From NCBI RefSeq assembly GCF_007830255.1, contig NZ_VLKG01000008.1, positions 72,537-136,536 on the forward strand: 64,000 bases of DNA, read 5' to 3'. Shown here in pieces: positions 47,612 to 57,026 of the stretch; positions within the stretch are counted from its first letter, which is position 1, and every line of letters begins with the position of its first letter. The position numbers and the translations under genes were made by a program. Source of the stretch: Azomonas agilis (GTDB lineage: Bacteria > Pseudomonadota > Gammaproteobacteria > Pseudomonadales > Pseudomonadaceae). Under the pieces are notes generated by a model, which was not told the DNA's origin, made no database searches, and saw only the letters and a list, made by a program, of their open reading frames with translations.

Positions 47612-47940
47612 GTACTCAGCTTATGGGTAATCAGTTGATCAAATTGCTCAAGTGCCCGTAGTAGGCCTGCATACTGCGGCTGCTGGGCATATACCAGTTC
47701 GGCCATCATCAGAATGCCTGAAGCGGTAGGCAGGTTCTGATTGCTTTCGATGATCTCCTTCATCCGTGGTAGAAAGATCCATTGCAGCCATTCTTCAAAC
47801 CCCAGAGTATCTACCGCAAAGGGCACTGTGCTGGCCAGAGCCTCTGGGGAGGGAGCCTGCGTGGCCCATACTCCCTGTAGGCGTAATTCGCGCTCAATCA
47901 GCAGTAACTGTTCAGCTAGTGCAGGTAAGCGAGGATCCAT
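47608..47940 (-). CDS. yqcC: YqcC family protein (DUF446)
   Basis: The 110-residue protein matches the YqcC/DUF446 pattern: ALAEQLLLIERELRLQGVWATQAPSPEALASTVPFAVDTLGFEEWLQWIFLPRMKEII, a mostly helical small protein with no known function. It starts at the last base of the TPR lipoprotein stop (TAATG overlap), so it is the third gene of the mrcB operon. No motif points to catalysis. Confidence 0.87.
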   Translation of the reverse strand: MDPRLPALAEQLLLIERELRLQGVWATQAPSPEALASTVPFAVDTLGFEEWLQWIFLPRMKEIIESNQNLPTASGILMMAELVYAQQPQYAGLLRALEQFDQLITHKLST

Positions 47941-48677
47941 TACAGACTTACCTTGGCGCGCTGGCGTGCTTGGGCGGCACCGGCTGGATCGCCCTGTTTC
48001 TCGCGGGCTTGGGCAATCAGATCCCAGAGACCGGCTTGCAAAGCAGGACGACCGGCGGCGTAGCTCAAGGCTCGGCGTGACAATTGTTCCGCTTGGGCTG
48101 CGTCTCCTTGATTCAGACGAATCAGAGCCAGCCGGTATAGCACCTGAGGCTCGCGAGGGGCAATCCGTTGGGCGCGTTCCAAACTGGAGGCTGCGCCGTT
48201 CAAATCGCCGTTACCCTGTAATTGCTGGGCGGTGGTGAGCAAGGCTAATACCGGGCCGTCTAGCTGCTCATCGGCGGCCAACACACTGGCGGTATCCAGT
48301 GGCCGAGCGGGTGCTGTAGGCATTGTGGGGGCACTGGGAGGGATTGTAGGTGTGGTGGTGATTGCGCTGGGCGTATTCCAAACCGGTGGAGGATTAACAC
48401 TGATGCCTGCGTTGGCTGCTGCACTACCAACTTGCAACGGAGGATTGTTGCCTTGCGGCACCATTACCACTACGCCAGAGTCCTGTACGGGTGCGCTTGG
48501 CTGGGTGTATTTAGGCTGGGCCGTAGTGTTTGAGGTCGTCTGAGTCGGGATGCGTCCTGAGGCTTCAACAGGGCGACCGGCTTCTGTGACGGGAATAGCA
48601 TCCCTGTTGGTGCTCGCACAGCCTTGTAGTAGGGCCAGTCCCGCTACCAAGAGTACCCATTGCTTATTTATACCCAC
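47940..48677 (-). CDS. TPR-repeat lipoprotein downstream of mrcB
   Basis: The GTG at 48677 (GGAGG about ten bases upstream) gives a 245-residue protein beginning MGINKQWVLLVAGLALLQGC, a perfect lipoprotein signal with lipobox LQGC; the longer frame from 48737 adds 20 residues that do not fit a signal peptide. After the cysteine comes a long Pro/Thr/Ala/Gln-rich linker (about residues 25-140), then TPR-like helices (ALLTTAQQLQGNGDLNGAASSLERAQRIAPREPQVLYRLALIRLNQGD). It is likely an outer-membrane lipoprotein, and its place after mrcB suggests a link to peptidoglycan synthesis. That is inference. Confidence 0.8.
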   Translation of the reverse strand: MGINKQWVLLVAGLALLQGCASTNRDAIPVTEAGRPVEASGRIPTQTTSNTTAQPKYTQPSAPVQDSGVVVMVPQGNNPPLQVGSAAANAGISVNPPPVWNTPSAITTTPTIPPSAPTMPTAPARPLDTASVLAADEQLDGPVLALLTTAQQLQGNGDLNGAASSLERAQRIAPREPQVLYRLALIRLNQGDAAQAEQLSRRALSYAAGRPALQAGLWDLIAQAREKQGDPAGAAQARQRAKVSL

Positions 48678-48758
48678 GGGCCAAATGCCTCCACAGCATC
48701 CTATTGGTTGTTGTTCCACTAAAGCTTGCGTGTTCATTCCTATCTAAGCCATTCGATT

Positions 48759-51092
48759 TTACTGTTGTTGTTGCGTCCATTCTTTAAGCCAATCTTGAAT
48801 GGGGTCATCTCCGGGGGCTGAGGGTGCTGTGGAGGGTGCCGTGTCATAGACCGGCCCACAGCCTCCAAACATGGGCTCACTGCCCCGGATGTAAGGGATT
48901 TTTTGGGCATTGGGGCAATCCGCTGTGGTACTGAGTCCTGTTTGAGGATCAATCCAAGCTTCTACAATGTTATCGGGCATCGGAGTGCTTAGGGGGAGGG
49001 GGTTGGCCTTGCGCATAAACTCAACCCATACCGGCAGTGCGCCCGTACCACCGGTGAGCGGAGTTTTGCCGTTATCGTCCCGTCCTAGCCAGACAACGGC
49101 CAGTAAGTCCTGACTAAAGCCTGCAAACCAGCTATCCCGAGAGTCGTTGGTGGTGCCGGTTTTTCCAGCAAGGGTTAGGTTACGCGGTAAGCGGTTGTAG
49201 GCGGCACGGGCCGTTCCCTCCGTCATTACCCGCTGCATTGCGTATTGGGTTAAATACACAGCTCCAGCATCAAAACGCTGTTCTACTTGGAAGGGGTAGC
49301 GCTTCAGAGGTTCACTGCGGGCGGTTAATACGCTGCGAATTCCGCGCGGTTGGGTATTAAAGCCACCGTTGGCCAAGGTTTGATACATACTGGTGACTTC
49401 CATCGGGGTTAAGGCTCCAGCCCCCAGTAACACCGAAGGATAGGCAGGCCAATCGCGATCCACCCCCAGACGTTTGATGGTTTTCAGTACATTGGGTACG
49501 CCTAAATCCAAGCCCATTTTGGCGGTAGACAGGTTGTAGGAGTTAGCCAAGGCTTTATAGAGGTAAACTGAGCCGTGCTCCCGTCGGTCATAGTTTTGCG
49601 GTTGCCAGAGTTGTCCGGTGCCGTCTTTGATGGAGAAGGCTTGATCTGGCAACGCGGTGGTTAGGCTGTAGCGGTTAGGTTGCTCTAAAGCAGTTAGGAA
49701 GATTGCCGGTTTTACCAAAGAGCCTATGGGACGCACTGCATCTAAGGCACGGTTAAAACCGGCAAACCCTGCCTCTCGGCCACCGACTAGGGCTAAAACC
49801 TCGCCGGTTTCTGGGTTGGTAACGGCCATAGCGCCTTCCAACTCCTCATGGCCCTTCCATTTAAAGCGTCCTAATACTTCGGTGACGGACTGCTCGGCTT
49901 TAATTTGCAGCAGAGGATCAAAGCTGGTGAAAACCCGTAAACCCTCTTCGGTTAAGTCTTCTTCACGATAGTCTTGGCGCAGTTGGCGTTTGACCAAGTC
50001 TAAAAAAGCCGGAAAAGAGGTATTGGCTAAACTACCGCTGCGGGTAACGCCTAAGGGTTGTTGTTTGGCCTGTTCTGCTTGCTCAAGGGTAACGATTTTT
50101 TGTTCGGCCAGAAGATCCAGCACCAGATTCCGACGCTGCAAGGCACGTTCAGGATTACGCCGTGGGTTGTAGTAGGTCGGGCCTTTCACCATCCCCACCA
50201 GCAGTGCAATTTGATGCAGTTTGAGTTCAGCCAATGGAATATTGAAGAAGTAGTGGCTGGCCAATCCAAAGCCGTGAATGGCTCGGTTGCCGTCTTGCCC
50301 CATGAATACTTCGTTGAAGTAGCCTTCTAATATTTCGCGCTTGCTGTAGTGAACCTCCAACAGCACTGCCATCATGGCTTCGGTGAGCTTGCGGCTGAGG
50401 GTACGTTCGTTGCTGAGGTAGAAGTTTTTGACCAACTGTTGGGTCAGGGTACTGCCGCCCTGTACCAGCTTTCCAGAAGAGGTATTGACCCACAGGGCCC
50501 GGACGATGCCTTTTGGAGACACCCCAAAATGCTCGAAGAAATCGCGGTCTTCAACGGCTACCAGTGTCTCAATCAGATAGGCGGGGGTCTGGTCGATATT
50601 GATTAAAATGCGGTCTTCGTTGTGGGCCGGATAAATGCCGCCGATGGTCAGTGGGTCTAAACGCGCTACAGCCAAATCCTTACCCTGATGGTCGGTCAGA
50701 TGGCTCAGATAATTGCCGGAGAAGCGCAGTTTAAGGCGTAGAGAGGGCTCTGTACCTTCAAAAAATTGGAATCCACGGGTGTGCAGCTCGACCTGATTGC
50801 CGTTGATTACGACTTCACCAGGGCCATTAAGGGTCTTTTCCCGGCGATAACCTAGGGCGTCCAGCTCGGTTAAAAAATCCTGTTGAGACAGTTTTTGACC
50901 GGCAAACAGCTCCAAGGGGCGTGCATATACTTTGGCTGGAATAGCCCAACGTCGCCCAGAGAAGCGTTCTTGTATCTGTTCATCCAGATAGACTGCCAGT
51001 GCCCCTAGGGCCACCAAGGCGACTAGAAATAGTTTAAAAAGCCCGCTTAACCACCAGCGAATACCGCCCGTCCGGCGTTTAGGATGAGTCAC
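48759..51092 (-). CDS. mrcB: Penicillin-binding protein 1B (transglycosylase/transpeptidase)
   Basis: The 777-residue bifunctional PBP starts with GTG after GAGGAG. A short cytoplasmic tail and one membrane helix (about 12-35) precede a UB2H domain (about 60-150), the GT51 glycosyltransferase (catalytic E in EDRDFFEHFG, GGSTLTQQLVKN), and the transpeptidase with S458 in GSLVKP, SYN, and a KTGTT near 642. It polymerises and cross-links peptidoglycan in the periplasm. It heads a minus-strand operon with the TPR lipoprotein and yqcC. No LpoB-like gene is obvious here. Confidence 0.95.
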   Translation of the reverse strand: MTHPKRRTGGIRWWLSGLFKLFLVALVALGALAVYLDEQIQERFSGRRWAIPAKVYARPLELFAGQKLSQQDFLTELDALGYRREKTLNGPGEVVINGNQVELHTRGFQFFEGTEPSLRLKLRFSGNYLSHLTDHQGKDLAVARLDPLTIGGIYPAHNEDRILINIDQTPAYLIETLVAVEDRDFFEHFGVSPKGIVRALWVNTSSGKLVQGGSTLTQQLVKNFYLSNERTLSRKLTEAMMAVLLEVHYSKREILEGYFNEVFMGQDGNRAIHGFGLASHYFFNIPLAELKLHQIALLVGMVKGPTYYNPRRNPERALQRRNLVLDLLAEQKIVTLEQAEQAKQQPLGVTRSGSLANTSFPAFLDLVKRQLRQDYREEDLTEEGLRVFTSFDPLLQIKAEQSVTEVLGRFKWKGHEELEGAMAVTNPETGEVLALVGGREAGFAGFNRALDAVRPIGSLVKPAIFLTALEQPNRYSLTTALPDQAFSIKDGTGQLWQPQNYDRREHGSVYLYKALANSYNLSTAKMGLDLGVPNVLKTIKRLGVDRDWPAYPSVLLGAGALTPMEVTSMYQTLANGGFNTQPRGIRSVLTARSEPLKRYPFQVEQRFDAGAVYLTQYAMQRVMTEGTARAAYNRLPRNLTLAGKTGTTNDSRDSWFAGFSQDLLAVVWLGRDDNGKTPLTGGTGALPVWVEFMRKANPLPLSTPMPDNIVEAWIDPQTGLSTTADCPNAQKIPYIRGSEPMFGGCGPVYDTAPSTAPSAPGDDPIQDWLKEWTQQQQ

Positions 51093-51286
51093 CTCATTCT
51101 CCTCAAGTCGTGTTACTTCAGAACCTAGAACCCTTCAGATGGGGGCAGGCTTTCAGAGTGCAAAGTGTTAATCCGACTATGACCGTGCGGCTATGACAGG
51201 ATTCAAATCCTTAGCGCTGATCTGTTTAAGCGTTTTGTGGCTTTATTATACGCCCTTTGCTGTTTTGATAGGCGTAGTGAATCCAT

Positions 51287-51314
51287 TTGCAGGTGTTTTA
51301 CCGCGCGCCATAAT
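51287..51314 (+). promoter_or_regulatory. Sigma-70-type promoter of the APH-like/P-loop gene
   Basis: TTGCAG (51287-51292) and CATAAT (51309-51314) are separated by 16 bases and lie 66-93 bases before the start at 51380. This is a plausible sigma-70 pair in the 287-base gap between mrcB (minus) and the next plus-strand gene. Confidence 0.45.
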
Positions 51315-51379
51315 GAAACAATTTACCGATTGCCGATCGTAAGACGCGCACTCCTTTGCCCATTAATTAGGATTGATCC

Positions 51380-52921
51380 ATGACTCAAGTGCTGCTCGAT
51401 GCTCTGCGTCGCCCCGACTTTTACCCCCATCCGGTCAGCTCCATTCAGATCATCGAAACTCATATTTCTTGGGTCATCCTAACCGGCCCTTATGCTTATA
51501 AGATGAAAAAGCCGGTCAATTTCGGCTTTTTGGATTTCACCACCTTGGAGGCGCGGCGCTATTTTTGTGAACAGGAGTTACAGCTCAATCAGCGTATGGC
51601 TCCTGAGCTTTATTTGGCGGTGTTACCTGTTACGGGCACTGAGCAAAATCCCGTCTTAGATGGAGTGGGAGCGCCCATTGAATATCTGGTGAAGATGCGC
51701 GAGTTTCCTCAACAGCAATTGTTGGCTCAGGTACAGGCGCGTGGCGCTTTGACGGCAGCCCATATTGACGCTTTGGCGCAGCAAATTAGCCACTTTCATA
51801 ACTCGCTCGCGCCTGTGGCCGCAGAGCATGAACTAAATAGGCCACAGGCTATTGTGGCTCCTATGTACCAAAACTTTGAGCAAATTCGACCCCTATTACA
51901 GGAGGCACAGGATTTACAGCAGTTAGAGGCGCTGTCTCAATGGACTGAAAGCAGCATCCAGCGTCTGTGGCCGGTACTAGAACAGCGCTGCCAGCAGGGT
52001 ATGGTGCGAGCCTGTCATGGTGATTTGCACCTAGGTAATGCGGTGCTATTGGATGATCGAGTGGTCTTGTTTGACTGCATCGAATTCAATGAACCTTTCC
52101 GCATTATTGATATCGCTTCCGATGCCGCTTTTTTAGTCATGGATTTGGAGGATCGTGGTTTAACCGTCCAAGCTAACCGCTTTATCAACGCTTGGTTGGA
52201 GCAAACGGGTGACTATGCTGCCTTGCCGGTGCTCAATCTGTATAAAGCTTATCGGGCTTTAGTGCGCGCCAAAGTCAGTCTGTTTTGCCTCTACCAAGAG
52301 CAGGACGAGGCACAGCGGCTGGCGGTTTTGAATCAATATCGTGCTTACGCCCAGTTAGCCGAGTCCTATAGCCGCATTCCATACCCCTTCTTGGCGATTA
52401 CTTGTGGTATATCCGCTGTGGGTAAAAGCTCAGTGGCTTTGCAGCTCGTGGAGGATTTAGGGGCTATTCGCCTGCGTTCCGATGTAGAGCGCAAGCGTGT
52501 ATTTGGCGCTTTAACCGCAGAACAACTCTACAGTGCTCAAACCACAGAGCAGACGTATCAACATTTGCATCAGTTGGCCACACAGATATTAACTGCTGGG
52601 TTTTCTGTGGTGCTGGACGCTACCTATCTGAAACTGGCCCAACGTCAGGCTGCTGCTGAGGTGGCTGAAGGAACGGGTGTGCCCTTTGTTATTTTGGACT
52701 GTCACGCCCCTGAAGCCTTGGTGGCCCAGTGGTTGGCGGAGCGTCAAGCACAAGGAGTTGATCCTTCTGATGCAACCTTGGATGTTATCAAGGCGCAGCA
52801 AGCCAACCGAGAGCCTATAACGGCTGCGGAGTTGCCCTATAGCCTGTCGATTGATACACAGCACAGTAATCACTTTGATGAGCTGATTGTCAGCCTGCGC
52901 CGCCGATTTCCAGGGCTGTGA
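51380..52921 (+). CDS. Bifunctional aminoglycoside phosphotransferase-like/P-loop kinase protein
   Basis: The 513-residue protein has an N-terminal kinase-like region (about 30-330) with CHGDLHLGN (APH-type catalytic loop) and VLFDCIEF (DxD-like motif), fused to a C-terminal P-loop domain (about 340-510) with GISAVGKSSVALQL. Such fusions (COG2187/COG0645) are common in Pseudomonas, but their substrate is unknown. The protein is soluble and complete. It lies between mrcB (divergent) and the prrF-like RNA. Confidence 0.8.
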   Translation: MTQVLLDALRRPDFYPHPVSSIQIIETHISWVILTGPYAYKMKKPVNFGFLDFTTLEARRYFCEQELQLNQRMAPELYLAVLPVTGTEQNPVLDGVGAPIEYLVKMREFPQQQLLAQVQARGALTAAHIDALAQQISHFHNSLAPVAAEHELNRPQAIVAPMYQNFEQIRPLLQEAQDLQQLEALSQWTESSIQRLWPVLEQRCQQGMVRACHGDLHLGNAVLLDDRVVLFDCIEFNEPFRIIDIASDAAFLVMDLEDRGLTVQANRFINAWLEQTGDYAALPVLNLYKAYRALVRAKVSLFCLYQEQDEAQRLAVLNQYRAYAQLAESYSRIPYPFLAITCGISAVGKSSVALQLVEDLGAIRLRSDVERKRVFGALTAEQLYSAQTTEQTYQHLHQLATQILTAGFSVVLDATYLKLAQRQAAAEVAEGTGVPFVILDCHAPEALVAQWLAERQAQGVDPSDATLDVIKAQQANREPITAAELPYSLSIDTQHSNHFDELIVSLRRRFPGL

Positions 52922-52942
52922 TCCAGTCAACAAATCCGGCGC

Positions 52943-52971
52943 TTGACTTATCAAATGATAATTATTATTAT
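52943..52971 (+). promoter_or_regulatory. Promoter of the prrF-like small RNA with overlapping Fur box
   Basis: -35 TTGACT (52943-52948) and -10 TATTAT (52966-52971) are 17 bases apart. TGATAATTATTATTA (52956-52970) matches the Fur 7-1-7 consensus TGATAATNATTATCA with one mismatch and overlaps the -10. Iron-loaded Fur should repress transcription starting near 52978. Confidence 0.82.
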
Positions 52972-52977
52972 TTAATC

Positions 52978-53089
52978 ATCTGGTCGAGAGATCAGCCGGT
53001 AAGCTGGGACCCCAGGTCACAAGGTTTCAGGTTATCTCCTCATCAAGGCTAATCACGGTTTTAAACCCAGCTTCGGCTGGGTTTTTTTT
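52978..53089 (+). ncRNA. prrF: PrrF-like iron-responsive small RNA
   Basis: A predicted RNA of about 112 nucleotides runs from the Fur-boxed promoter to a terminator. Its 5' part (CTGGTCGAGAGATCAGCCGG) and its central TTATCTCCTCATCA and GGCTAATCACGG segments match the Pseudomonas PrrF RNAs as I remember them. PrrF pairs with mRNAs of iron-containing proteins, often near the ribosome binding site, and with Hfq spares iron when it is scarce. No protein-coding frame is seen. One copy is present here, unlike the tandem pair in Pseudomonas aeruginosa. It lies next to the ChaN-type gene, as I recall prrF does in that species. Confidence 0.82.
53063..53089 (+). terminator. Rho-independent terminator of the prrF-like RNA
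   Basis: AAACCCAGC (53063-53071) and GCTGGGTTT (53076-53084) form a nine-pair stem with a TTCG tetraloop, followed by eight T's (53082-53089). Confidence 0.93.
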
Positions 53090-53106
53090 GTCTGGTTTTT
53101 TCTATA

Positions 53107-54042
53107 TCAATCCGTTTTGTTGAGGGTTCGCAGTGCGGCGCAGTGATCTTGTTCTGGCTGTGCAGGGGTAAACCAAACCCAATCGGCCTGCTCTGCAGTA
53201 ACCTGAGTCCCGGCTTCGGCCAGCATTAATACCTGAACGTCCTTTGTATGTCCCAAGTCGGCTAAATGCAGGGGCACGCCCAAGTCGCGGCGTATATGAT
53301 AGGCACCGGCGATTAATAGTGCCGGCTGAGGGGCACTTACTAATCGCTCGGCCATACGTCGATCCCGTTGTTGCTGAACGGCGCGCATTGCTGGGAGCTG
53401 AGACTCTGGCAGTAATTGGCAGTGGCTATCACGGATGTGCTGGATGAGCGCCTCCTGCACGGCGGGTGTATTAGCGTATTTGCCTTGGAGCTGTGGCGGA
53501 TTTTGGTAGATCTGACGTATCTCTTGCTTAGTCAGATTAGCCGGCAGAATGGCGTAGGCTTGTTGTAGGGCATACTGCATGAGTGGCCCGTACTGAGCCC
53601 AGTCCCAGCCTTGTTGCCAATTTAGGGCTTTGGGTAAATCCTCAAAGGTACGTCCCTTAGCTAAGCCAAGCTGTACTTCACGTATTGGAGTTTGTTGGTC
53701 TGGAGTGAGCATTTCCAGTAATAGACTGTTTTGTGGTCGCTGCTGGGCTAGAGCTTTCAACAGCCAGATTTCGAGGCTGTGGTGGTCTGGGTTGTCGTGG
53801 CGTTCTCCTACCAATACCCAGCGTGCGCTCTGAAGTTTTGTAATCAGTTGTTGGGGTTGTAGGTCTTGCTGATTTTTGAGATCAACAATACGCCCTAGAT
53901 CAGGGTGTTGGCGTTGTTCTGGGCTTTGCCATTTGGGTATAGGGGGTAAGGACTCTTGGCAAGCGGCTAATAGACTGCTGAAAAACCCCAGTAGCAACAG
54001 TCTTACAAAGGTTTGAACTATGGGCGATGAAGTAACAAACAT
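53107..54042 (-). CDS. ChaN family lipoprotein (haem-binding, iron-regulated type)
   Basis: The 311-residue protein has a lipoprotein signal (lipobox LAAC, C28) and a ChaN/DUF399 domain: LVGERHDNPDHHSLEIWLL with conserved E and H residues, SLLLEMLTPDQ, and LLIAGAYHIRRDLGVPLHL. ChaN in Campylobacter binds haem, and the family is often iron-regulated. It converges on the prrF-like RNA gene. The order ChaN-prrF resembles the phu-locus flank of Pseudomonas. The function is a family inference. Confidence 0.83.
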   Translation of the reverse strand: MFVTSSPIVQTFVRLLLLGFFSSLLAACQESLPPIPKWQSPEQRQHPDLGRIVDLKNQQDLQPQQLITKLQSARWVLVGERHDNPDHHSLEIWLLKALAQQRPQNSLLLEMLTPDQQTPIREVQLGLAKGRTFEDLPKALNWQQGWDWAQYGPLMQYALQQAYAILPANLTKQEIRQIYQNPPQLQGKYANTPAVQEALIQHIRDSHCQLLPESQLPAMRAVQQQRDRRMAERLVSAPQPALLIAGAYHIRRDLGVPLHLADLGHTKDVQVLMLAEAGTQVTAEQADWVWFTPAQPEQDHCAALRTLNKTD

Positions 54043-54132
54043 TCAAAAATCCTGATTGAAGGTTTACACCCTATTGACCCACTGAGGTCTGGGCTTGGGT
54101 ATGATGCCGAGAGTTTTTGGCTGGAGTCATCC

Positions 54133-55950
54133 ATGCGTCTTTTGTTGATTCTATTCTTGCTGCTGGCAGGGAGTTTTGCTCAGGCAGGGTTATTTGAGAA
54201 CAAACCCAACCCTGTGTTGGGGGCTCCGTTAAACAATAGCGCAGACTTTTTGCCGGTACGTCAGGCCTTTCAGCTCAGTGTTGGGGAGCTACAACCCGAA
54301 GGGCTAGTTGTGCGCTTTGTGATTGCTGAAGGCTATTACCTATACCGTCATCGCTTACAGTTTTCCAGTACCGATCCGAGCGTTCAGGTACGGGTTGTGG
54401 ATTTGCCCGCAGGTGAGCCCAAGGTGGATGAATACTTTGGCTCTGTTGAAGTCTTTCGGCAGATTTTGCAGGTACAGCTTCAGGTCGATAATCCCGAACA
54501 ACGACCTTTTTCATTAAAGGTGGACTATCAGGGATGCGCAGATAAAGGGCTGTGTTATCCCCCGGAGCAGGAAGTATTCCCACTGCTGCAAAAAGCCTCA
54601 CCCTCAGCTTCTAAGCCGGACGTTTTAGCCCCTAAGGTTCAGTCTTTATCGCTAACAGGGCTGCTGCTGTTCTATCTGGCGGGCTTGGGTTTGGCTTTTA
54701 CGCCGTGCGTATTACCGATGTTGCCCATCCTGTCTGGGGTGTTGTTGCAGGGACAACCGAGCAAAAAGCAATCTTTGGGGCTGGCTTTAGCTTATGTCTT
54801 GTCGATGTCCCTGTGTTTTGCGGCCTTGGGGGTGCTCATGGGCTTGTTTGGGGCTGAGCTCAACCTGCAAGCGCGTTTGCAATCGCCTTGGTTGCTGGTG
54901 CCTTTCGCGGGTTTTTTTGTGCTGCTGGCCCTGTCTTTATTTGGCTTGTTTGAGTTGCAGTGGCCCCAGTGGATACGCGGCCCCATTGATCAATTAGCAG
55001 GGCGTATTCAGGGCGGTTCTTGGTTAGGGGCTGCGGCCTTGGGGGTGCTGTCCAGTCTGTTGTTGTCGCCCTGTGTCTCAGCGCCCTTGGCGGGGGCTTT
55101 GTTGTACATCAGTCACTCCGGTGATGCTTGGGGCGGAGGGCTTCAGTTGTGGTTGCTGGGTTTGGGTATGGGAACTCCGCTCATCCTGTTGGCTTTGGGT
55201 GGCAGTACACTGTTACCTCGCACTGGGCCTTGGATGTTGGGGGTTCGCCATTTGTTTGGTGTCCTGTTGTTGGCGGTTGCTCTGTGGATGCTGGAGCGCA
55301 TCCTGCCGGGTTCCTTAAGCCTGTGGCTGTGGGGTAGCTTGGCGGTAGGTTCAGCGCTGTATTTAGGGATTTTAGACTTTGCGCCTAAAACTCCTAAGCT
55401 ACTGCTGAGGCAATTGATCGGGCTCAGTTTGTTGGTGTATGGGCTGAGCTGTTGGGTGGGGGCTTTGCAAGGCCAATCTGATCCCTTACGTCCGCTGGCT
55501 CAAGCAACCTATGAGCGTACTTCTGATGGAGCGGTTCTGTCTCAAAATTGGATACATCTGGATACGCCCGAGGCACTGACTCAAGAGCTGAACGCCGCTC
55601 GTTCCCGTAAACAGCCTGTTGTGTTGGATTGGTACGCTGATTGGTGCATCAGTTGTAAGGTCATTGAGCGCCAAGTGTTACAGCATGAAGCGGTTGTACC
55701 TCGGCTAGCGGCCTACCGACTGCTGCGTTTGGACATTACCCGCAATACGCCGGAACAAAGAGCTCTTTTGAGTCAGTTCAAAATATTTGGCCCTCCCGCC
55801 ATTCTGTTCTTTAATCAACAAGGAGAAGAAGTTGTGGACGCTCGTGTGCTGGGTGAGGTGGATCGAGCGGCCTTCCTTAGCATCCTAGAGCGCTTTGAGC
55901 AGCAGATATCTCCAGCTAACGAGAGGGGATCTACCGCGATAACGCTATGA
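54133..55950 (+). CDS. dsbD: Thiol:disulfide interchange protein DsbD
   Basis: The 605-residue protein has a signal peptide (cleaved near AQA-G), an N-terminal periplasmic domain with the redox cysteines in DYQGCADKGLCYPPEQ, eight membrane segments with the conserved FTPCVLPMLPILSG cysteine and LLSPCVSAPL, and a C-terminal thioredoxin domain with C505-x-x-C508 in WYADWCISCKVIE. It passes electrons from cytoplasmic thioredoxin to periplasmic isomerases. It precedes aroQ by 75 bases, an order I know from Pseudomonas. Confidence 0.95.
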   Translation: MRLLLILFLLLAGSFAQAGLFENKPNPVLGAPLNNSADFLPVRQAFQLSVGELQPEGLVVRFVIAEGYYLYRHRLQFSSTDPSVQVRVVDLPAGEPKVDEYFGSVEVFRQILQVQLQVDNPEQRPFSLKVDYQGCADKGLCYPPEQEVFPLLQKASPSASKPDVLAPKVQSLSLTGLLLFYLAGLGLAFTPCVLPMLPILSGVLLQGQPSKKQSLGLALAYVLSMSLCFAALGVLMGLFGAELNLQARLQSPWLLVPFAGFFVLLALSLFGLFELQWPQWIRGPIDQLAGRIQGGSWLGAAALGVLSSLLLSPCVSAPLAGALLYISHSGDAWGGGLQLWLLGLGMGTPLILLALGGSTLLPRTGPWMLGVRHLFGVLLLAVALWMLERILPGSLSLWLWGSLAVGSALYLGILDFAPKTPKLLLRQLIGLSLLVYGLSCWVGALQGQSDPLRPLAQATYERTSDGAVLSQNWIHLDTPEALTQELNAARSRKQPVVLDWYADWCISCKVIERQVLQHEAVVPRLAAYRLLRLDITRNTPEQRALLSQFKIFGPPAILFFNQQGEEVVDARVLGEVDRAAFLSILERFEQQISPANERGSTAITL

Positions 55951-56025
55951 CTGGACAGGTTCAAGGCACTACGGCATAGTGCGCCCAGCGAATTAGCATA
56001 TGCTCGTTTAATTATAAGGAATGCC

Positions 56026-56469
56026 ATGGCCAAGTTGCTTGTTCTTCACGGCCCCAATCTGAATATGCTCGGTCTGCGTGAGCCCGGTATTTATGGGGCG
56101 ATTACCTTAGCCCAAATTAATGAAGGATTGGTTCAATATGCTCAGAAGGCTGGGCATCAGCTCGATACCTTCCAATCCAATGCTGAATACGCCCTGATTG
56201 ACCGCATTCATGCGGCCCGTACTGAGGGCGTTGAGTTTATTTTGATCAATCCTGCGGCATTTACGCATACCAGCGTTGCAATACGTGACGCATTGCTGGC
56301 TGTGAGCATCCCATTTATTGAAGTGCATTTATCGAACGTACACAAACGGGAGCCTTTCCGTCATCACTCCTACTTTTCCGATGTTGCTGTAGGCGTGATC
56401 TGTGGTCTTGGGGCCAGTGGTTACCGTCTGGCGCTTGAGGCTGCACTGGAACAACTTGCTGCCTCCTGA
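56026..56469 (+). CDS. aroQ: 3-dehydroquinate dehydratase, type II
   Basis: The 147-residue enzyme has the N-terminal [17 protein letters not shown] (active-site R18 and Y23), [14 protein letters not shown] and the [20 protein letters not shown] segment with catalytic H. It makes 3-dehydroshikimate in the shikimate pathway, as a dodecamer. AAGGA lies five bases before the ATG. It is upstream of accB by 83 bases, a common gammaproteobacterial order. Confidence 0.97.
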   Translation: MAKLLVLHGPNLNMLGLREPGIYGAITLAQINEGLVQYAQKAGHQLDTFQSNAEYALIDRIHAARTEGVEFILINPAAFTHTSVAIRDALLAVSIPFIEVHLSNVHKREPFRHHSYFSDVAVGVICGLGASGYRLALEAALEQLAAS

Positions 56470-56552
56470 GGTATCTGTCCGGCCTTTGTGCTTGGATAAA
56501 TCTCGACCGGCAGCCTTTACTACATACCTCAACTTTTGAGAGCCACCGCTTC

Positions 56553-57008
56553 ATGGATATTCGCAAAGTCAAAAAACTGATCGAACTACTGGAAGAGTCC
56601 GGCATTGATGAGCTGGAGATTCACGAAGGTGAAGAATCGGTACGCATCAGCCGTCACAGTAAGCAGGTGGTTGCCCAGCAGCCTATTTACGCCGCAGCAC
56701 CCGCTCCGGCCCCGGTAGCCGCTGCTCCTGTGGCCGCTGCTCCCGTTGCGGAAGCCGCTCAGCCACAACTGACGGGTACTGTCGTGCGCTCGCCTATGGT
56801 AGGAACCTTCTACCGCGCGGCCTCTCCTAGCACTCCCGCCTTTGTTGAAGTGGGTAAGAGCGTGAAGAAAGGCGACATCCTGTGCATTGTTGAAGCTATG
56901 AAAATGATGAACCACATTGAAGCAGAAAGTAGTGGCATCATCGGCTCTATCCTCGTGGAGAATGGTCAGCCGGTCGAATTCGACCAGCCGCTGTTCACCA
57001 TCGTCTGA
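56553..57008 (+). CDS. accB: Biotin carboxyl carrier protein of acetyl-CoA carboxylase
   Basis: The 151-residue protein has an N-terminal helical part ([23 protein letters not shown]), a flexible Pro/Ala-rich linker (about 40-72), and the biotinyl domain with K117 in [10 protein letters not shown] as the biotinylation site. It carries carboxyl groups in the first step of fatty acid synthesis. It lies 18 bases before accC and they form an operon. Confidence 0.97.
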   Translation: MDIRKVKKLIELLEESGIDELEIHEGEESVRISRHSKQVVAQQPIYAAAPAPAPVAAAPVAAAPVAEAAQPQLTGTVVRSPMVGTFYRAASPSTPAFVEVGKSVKKGDILCIVEAMKMMNHIEAESSGIIGSILVENGQPVEFDQPLFTIV

Positions 57009-57026
57009 TTCCTGGAGGAACCAGCG

